From JAWXUC01 sp044432975 (GTDB lineage: Bacteria; Pseudomonadota; Alphaproteobacteria; RF32; CAG-239), in contig JAWXUC010000023.1 in NCBI GenBank assembly GCA_044432975.1, forward strand, positions 1 to 8,976: 8,976 nt of DNA, read 5' to 3'. Both the position numbers and the translations under genes were made by a program. Positions 5,927 through 8,976 of the stretch are shown in pieces. Positions within the stretch are counted from its first letter, which is position 1. Each line of letters starts with the position of its first letter. Below the pieces are notes generated by a model. The model did no database searches. It saw only the letters and a list, made by a program, of their open reading frames with translations, and was not told the DNA's origin.

Positions 5927-6436
5927 ATGCAAAGTGTAAAAATAATAATAACTGGTGGAACTATTGACTCTGAATGGTGTCCATCTAAAGATACTGCAAT
6001 TGTAAAAGAAACAAGTAGTATTCAAGATTATATAAACAAATACATACAACCAAATTGTACTTTTTCTTATGAAGTTGTTGCAATGAAAGATTCAAGAGAT
6101 ATTACGCAAAAGATTCAAAATAAAATAGTTAGTGTAATTGAAAACTCTACAGAAGAACATATTATAATAACACATGGTACATATACAATGAGCGATACAG
6201 CAAAATATTTACAAAATAACTTATCTAAAAATGCGCTAAATAAAAAAATTGTTTTAACCGGTTCTTTTTACCCTCTTGAAGGATTTGCTCCAAATGATGC
6301 ATCTTTTAACTTAGGTTTTGCAATTGGTGTTGCCAATTTCATAAGCTCAGGTGTTTATGTAGCAATGCACTCAGAAGTATTTGAGCCAGAGAATGTAAAA
6401 AAAGATATAGAGCGGGCTCACTTTAATAAAAAGTAA
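5927..6436 (+). CDS. Single-domain asparaginase-like protein
   Basis: A 169-residue protein matching only the N-terminal domain of L-asparaginases, which are usually about 330 residues. Motifs are TGGTID (9-14), THGTYTMSDTAKYL (82-95), KKIVLTGSFYP (106-116) and APNDASFNLGFAIGVA (121-136). In L-asparaginase the second threonine is followed by a catalytic Asp (HGTDTM), but here the residue is Tyr86. The C-terminal dimerisation domain is absent and the frame ends cleanly with TAA. Short asparaginase-domain proteins exist as a group of unclear function, so this need not be a truncation. Catalysis of asparagine hydrolysis is doubtful. ATG 5927 is preferred because AGAGGAG (5911-5917) precedes it at good spacing. 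ATG 5897, preceded by TAGGA, would add 10 residues. Confidence 0.75.
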   Translation: MQSVKIIITGGTIDSEWCPSKDTAIVKETSSIQDYINKYIQPNCTFSYEVVAMKDSRDITQKIQNKIVSVIENSTEEHIIITHGTYTMSDTAKYLQNNLSKNALNKKIVLTGSFYPLEGFAPNDASFNLGFAIGVANFISSGVYVAMHSEVFEPENVKKDIERAHFNKK

Positions 6437-6465
6437 CAAACCCTAACAAAATAAGCATTTTTAAC

Positions 6466-6557
6466 AAAACGCGGGCATTCTATTTTACATTTCGCGGGAG
6501 TTCTATTTTACAAAACACGGACTTTTCGCTTTACATTTTGCAGAAAGTTTTTGCGTT
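6466..6557. repeat. Four degenerate 23-bp tandem repeats
   Basis: Four units of exactly 23 bp begin at 6466, 6489, 6512 and 6535 with no spacers. Shared features are a (C/G)GCGGG or CACGGA core near unit position 5 and TATTTTAC or CTTTAC at the end. Units 1 and 3 begin AAAAC and units 2 and 4 begin ATTT, so the array may be a 46-bp pair repeated twice. Similarity falls from units 1-2 (high) to unit 4 (weak). The period is not a multiple of three and no frame crosses it. It lies between the asparaginase-like gene and the promoter of the ATPase. A protein-binding array or the decayed end of a mobile unit are both possible. Confidence 0.7.
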
Positions 6558-6561
6558 TAGC

Positions 6562-6596
6562 TCTAAAAAACTTCTCAAAATAAAAAGTTTTTTAGA
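6562..6596. repeat. 12-bp inverted repeat, A/T-rich hairpin
   Basis: TCTAAAAAACTT (6562-6573) pairs perfectly with AAGTTTTTTAGA (6585-6596) around an 11-nt loop. The arm sequence AAGTTTTTTAGA occurs again at 6625-6636, just past the next hairpin, so the two structures share a motif. With few G-C pairs it is a poor terminator. It may instead be an operator for the promoter at 6615-6643. Confidence 0.6.
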
Positions 6597-6605
6597 AATT
6601 TATAT

Positions 6606-6632
6606 AAAAACTTCTTGAAAAAAGAAGTTTTT
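6606..6632. terminator. 11-bp hairpin with T run, overlapping the ATPase promoter
   Basis: AAAAACTTCTT (6606-6616) pairs with AAGAAGTTTTT (6622-6632) around GAAAA. The shape (stem ending in T6) could terminate readthrough from the asparaginase side, and the A run on the other flank makes it symmetric. However, it overlaps the -35 element and spacer of the next promoter, so an operator role is equally possible. The stem is A/T-rich and weak. Confidence 0.4.
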
Positions 6633-6643
6633 TAGATTATAAT
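6615..6643 (+). promoter_or_regulatory. Strong sigma70-type promoter of the ATPase gene
   Basis: TTGAAA (6615-6620) and a perfect TATAAT (6638-6643) are 17 bp apart. Transcription would begin near 6650, giving a leader of about 26 nt to ATG 6676. The -35 lies in the loop and arm of the hairpin at 6606-6632, so a protein bound there would block polymerase. Confidence 0.7.
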
Positions 6644-6675
6644 AAAATAAAGAAAATAAATTGAAAGAATATAAA

Positions 6676-7887
6676 ATGATAGAAAGACCATTATATTTAA
6701 GCAGATTAAAAGCTTGGCAAGATAAAGACATGATAAAAGTTATCACAGGCATTAGGCGTTGTGGCAAGTCTAGTTTGTTGATTAATTTTGCGGAAAATCT
6801 TAAAAAAGATGGGGTTTTAGACAGTTGTATTATTCAAATGAATTTTGAAGACCTTAAATATGATGGAATGGACTATAAAACATTGCATGATATTTTGCTT
6901 GCTCAAGTAGAGCAAAACAAAGAAAATAAAACATATATCTTTTTAGATGAAATTCAAAAAGTGCCAGAATGGGAAAAAATGGCAGCATCATTAAGATTAA
7001 ACCCAAATGTTGATTTATATTTAACAGGCTCTAATGCTTATATGCTTTCTTCAGAGCTAGCAACCTTTTTATCTGGCAGATATATTGAAATTAAGATGTT
7101 GCCATTGTCTTTTAAAGAATTTTTATCTTTTTATAACTTCTCTTCAGATACTTCATTAGAAAAGAAGTTTGGTTTTTATATGAGATATGGCGGAATGCCC
7201 TCATTAAAAGATTATAACTTTAATGAAAGACAAACACTAGACACTTTAGATGGAATTTATAACACTGTTTTAATAAAAGATGTTATTACCAGATCAACTA
7301 ACAAAGATGTTAATGTTATTAAGAAAATACTTCATTTCTTAGCAGATAATATCGGAAACTTAAGTTCTATAAATAGCATTACTAACACTTTATATACAAA
7401 TAAAGGTATTACAAGCAAAAATAACAGTTTGGTAGAAAGTTATATTTCTCTTTTAGAAAATGCCTTTATTTTTTATAATATAGGGCGTTATGATATTAAA
7501 GGAAAAGATTATCTAAAAAGCTTGAATAAGTATTATATTGTTGATTCTGGGCTTCGTTCTTTTTTATTAAACAGAGTAATAGACACAGGCAGAATTATAG
7601 AAAACATCGTTTATTTTGAGCTTTTAAGAAGGGGGTATAACGTTTCTATTGGCAAAGTAGGAGATAAAGAAGTTGACTTTATAGCCACAAATAATGATGA
7701 AAAAATATATTATCAAGTTTGTGAAAACATCTCTTCAGAAGAAACAAAGAGCCGAGAACTAAGCTCTTTAAGAGATATAGAAGACAGCTATCCAAAGTTT
7801 GTACTAACAATGGACACCCTAACAACCCAAACAACCGAAGACGGCATAAAAATCACAAACATTATAGACTGGTTGCTAGCTGAGTAA
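6676..7887 (+). CDS. AAA_14 / DUF4143 family ATPase
   Basis: A 403-residue protein of the widespread AAA-plus-DUF4143 family, full length. The Walker A motif GIRRCGKS lies at 25-32, Walker B YIFLDEIQK at 87-95 and sensor-type LTGSN at 116-120. SGRYIEIKMLPLSFKEF (133-149) links the ATPase to the C-terminal DUF4143 region (about 185-380). Near its end ENIVYFELLRRG (309-320), GDKEVDFI (329-336) and YYQVC (345-349) resemble a PDDEXK-like E...D...(E/Q)xK core in which the final lysine is missing. The role of the family is unsettled; it is abundant in accessory DNA and sometimes linked to toxin-antitoxin or defence. TTG 6661 is an alternative start adding five residues. ATG 6676 fits the usual family start (MI.RPLYL) and leader length. 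The last 25 codons turn C-ending, and the gene converges on two minus-strand genes. Confidence 0.9.
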   Translation: MIERPLYLSRLKAWQDKDMIKVITGIRRCGKSSLLINFAENLKKDGVLDSCIIQMNFEDLKYDGMDYKTLHDILLAQVEQNKENKTYIFLDEIQKVPEWEKMAASLRLNPNVDLYLTGSNAYMLSSELATFLSGRYIEIKMLPLSFKEFLSFYNFSSDTSLEKKFGFYMRYGGMPSLKDYNFNERQTLDTLDGIYNTVLIKDVITRSTNKDVNVIKKILHFLADNIGNLSSINSITNTLYTNKGITSKNNSLVESYISLLENAFIFYNIGRYDIKGKDYLKSLNKYYIVDSGLRSFLLNRVIDTGRIIENIVYFELLRRGYNVSIGKVGDKEVDFIATNNDEKIYYQVCENISSEETKSRELSSLRDIEDSYPKFVLTMDTLTTQTTEDGIKITNIIDWLLAE

Positions 7888-7893
7888 ACAAAA

Positions 7894-7920
7894 AAGACAG
7901 TGCATTTAAAACACTGTCTT
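7894..7920 (-). terminator. Hairpin terminator between convergent genes
   Basis: AAGACAGTG (7894-7902) pairs perfectly with CACTGTCTT (7912-7920) around a 9-nt loop. On the minus strand the stem is followed by TTT then GTTT, from the A run at 7889-7895, so it best serves the minus-strand genes ending at 7944. On the plus strand it lies 6 nt after the ATPase stop without a clear T run, so it may only slow transcription there. Confidence 0.65.
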
Positions 7921-7943
7921 CGCTGTTGTTGCTTAAATTAAAT

Positions 7944-8486
7944 CTATACTAGATCATTTATGGTTTTGTTTAATGTTATATAGCTAACACTTGATTTTAA
8001 GTTATTGATGTTAAGCTTATTCTCCTCTTCTGGATTATAAGGGCGACACTCAAAAGGTATTGGTTCATCATCATTTTCATACTTTTTATAATGACGTCCT
8101 ATTACTTTCATAAAAGACAAGAAATCTTCACCTTTTTTGTATCTATAAATCATCTCTCTATCAGATTCAAACACACTTCTGCCATTATCAACGGTATTAA
8201 CCGCGCAGGTTTTATCTAATAGCTGATCCATTATTTCTTCATCAACACCTCTTACCCAACCGCTTAAGACAATACTTTCTGGGGTTGCTTCATCTCCGTA
8301 GAACGCACTCCAAACAAGATTTGGAACTTGATTAGCCTTTGGAGCAGCCCCGAGCATATCATCTCTAAAATAAGCTCTAGCAGTTTGGTCGCTAATTACC
8401 TTATCCATTCTAGGATAACACCATGCAACACCATCTTTTTCTAACAAGCTATGCATCTGATAAGGAACTTTATTCAAATAAGACAT
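7944..8486 (-). CDS. Protein of unknown function, second gene of a minus-strand pair
   Basis: A 180-residue acidic, soluble-looking protein that I do not recognise. No signal peptide, membrane segment, P-loop or zinc motif is visible. It has several aromatic- and Trp-containing blocks (VAWCYPRMDKV, NLVWSAFYGDE, LSGWVRGVDEE) and a polar C-terminus. AAGGAG lies upstream of ATG 8484-8486 at good spacing. The stop of the preceding gene ends one base before this ATG, so the two are almost certainly co-transcribed and coupled. It ends in TAG with TAA two codons later, followed by the hairpin at 7894-7920. Clean coding signals and operon structure make the gene real. Its function is open, and cargo or maintenance genes of the element are possible. 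Confidence 0.75.
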   Translation of the reverse strand: MSYLNKVPYQMHSLLEKDGVAWCYPRMDKVISDQTARAYFRDDMLGAAPKANQVPNLVWSAFYGDEATPESIVLSGWVRGVDEEIMDQLLDKTCAVNTVDNGRSVFESDREMIYRYKKGEDFLSFMKVIGRHYKKYENDDEPIPFECRPYNPEEENKLNINNLKSSVSYITLNKTINDLV

Positions 8487-8487
8487 A

Positions 8488-8976
8488 TTAATATTCTCCT
8501 TGAGCTATTGAGGTTTCTGCAACTTCTTGTTGTAATTGAGCTAAAATATCTTTAGTTAAAGCTTTTCTTTTTTTCTTATCTAGCTTTCTGGCTTCTTGAT
8601 TTTCTTGAGCTTTTCTCATAAATTCTTCAATTTTGCCATCAAACTCACACATTAAGATGCTTTGTTTGGCGTCTTGCAAAAACTGAACTTTCATAAAGTC
8701 ATTAGGCAAATTAAGACCAGACAACCTAACCACCGTGCGAGAATTAAAGCGAATTGCAAAGATGATTTTGTTATTCTTTTTATCCTCTGTTAAAAGTTTT
8801 TTCATTCTGTTGCTGCCGTCCCACTCTTCTTGATTGTTAATCACTTTGATGTTGTAATCAATTAATTTTTCAACTTGAGACGCTGTTTGAAAAGCATTTG
8901 GGTTTTCTTTTAAATATGCTTCTACTTTTTCTTTGCTACCTGGTTTATCATATGTAATTAAACAACCATCTTTAGC
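8488..8976 (-). CDS. Protein of unknown function, N-terminus beyond the window edge
   Basis: An open frame runs from the window edge to TAA at 8488-8490, giving 162 residues with the N-terminus missing. An internal GTG at 8844 is a possible start, but the frame continues coherently upstream (AKDGCLITYDKPGSKEK... AYLKENPNAFQTASQ), so I take the gene as partial. Visible are an amphipathic, charged middle (NKIIFAIRFNSRTVVRLSGL) and a Lys/Arg/Glu-rich helical region near the end (about 45 residues before the stop). The end, TSIAQGEY, overlaps the AAGGAG ribosome binding site of the next gene. I do not recognise the family. Confidence 0.7.
   Translation of the reverse strand, partial: AKDGCLITYDKPGSKEKVEAYLKENPNAFQTASQVEKLIDYNIKVINNQEEWDGSNRMKKLLTEDKKNNKIIFAIRFNSRTVVRLSGLNLPNDFMKVQFLQDAKQSILMCEFDGKIEEFMRKAQENQEARKLDKKKRKALTKDILAQLQQEVAETSIAQGEY

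Noticed and set aside
6466..6557. A short CRISPR array
   Set aside because: The 23-bp units abut with no unique spacers, are degenerate, and no cas gene is present.

Overview
This is an AT-rich window that looks like one end of an integrative element in a low-GC Gram-negative chromosome. An uncultured, possibly gut- or host-associated alphaproteobacterium is my best guess. It rests only on the P4/DUF4102-type integrase, a CCA-encoding tRNA and the general style of the proteins, so confidence is low to moderate. All stop codons fit the standard code.

Left edge (1-438): bases 1-205 look like chromosome and hold the terminator of a minus-strand tRNA gene. Bases 206-252 are the 3' half of a tRNA-Lys(UUU) gene, cut off in the anticodon stem. 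This is the usual scar of integration into a tRNA gene. By that logic the element runs rightwards from about 253 and the intact tRNA lies beyond the window. A near-consensus promoter (342-370) and three 11-bp repeats (382-414) precede a full-length tyrosine integrase (439-1596).

Defence operon (1600-4190): an AbiEi-type antitoxin and an AbiEii-type nucleotidyltransferase toxin overlap by 8 bp. The toxin stop overlaps by 4 bp the start of a third gene. That gene encodes Phe-rich pentapeptide-like repeats followed by an excisionase-type helix-turn-helix domain, but an in-frame TAG at codon 175 interrupts it. The repeat register continues past the stop, so it reads as one gene with a nonsense codon.

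Cassette (4122-4785): a small P-loop kinase-like gene is bracketed by a 69-bp direct repeat of the 3' end of the HTH gene. The two copies differ at three sites, none of which changes the encoded peptide or the presence of a stop. Adding one A to a run at the end of the kinase gene would fuse it in frame to the second HTH tail.

Right half (4800-8976): a DUF1016/YhcG-type PDDEXK protein is followed by a single-domain asparaginase-like protein. Next comes a 220-bp intergenic region with four degenerate 23-bp tandem repeats, two A/T-rich hairpins and a strong promoter. It leads into an AAA_14/DUF4143 ATPase. A hairpin terminator then separates this gene from two convergent minus-strand genes of unknown function, the upstream one cut by the window edge.

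Overall the window reads as an accessory region of abortive-infection and nuclease-type genes behind an integrase. It shows signs of recent recombination: the duplicated gene end, the nonsense codon, and blocks of C-ending codons at the 3' ends of three genes.
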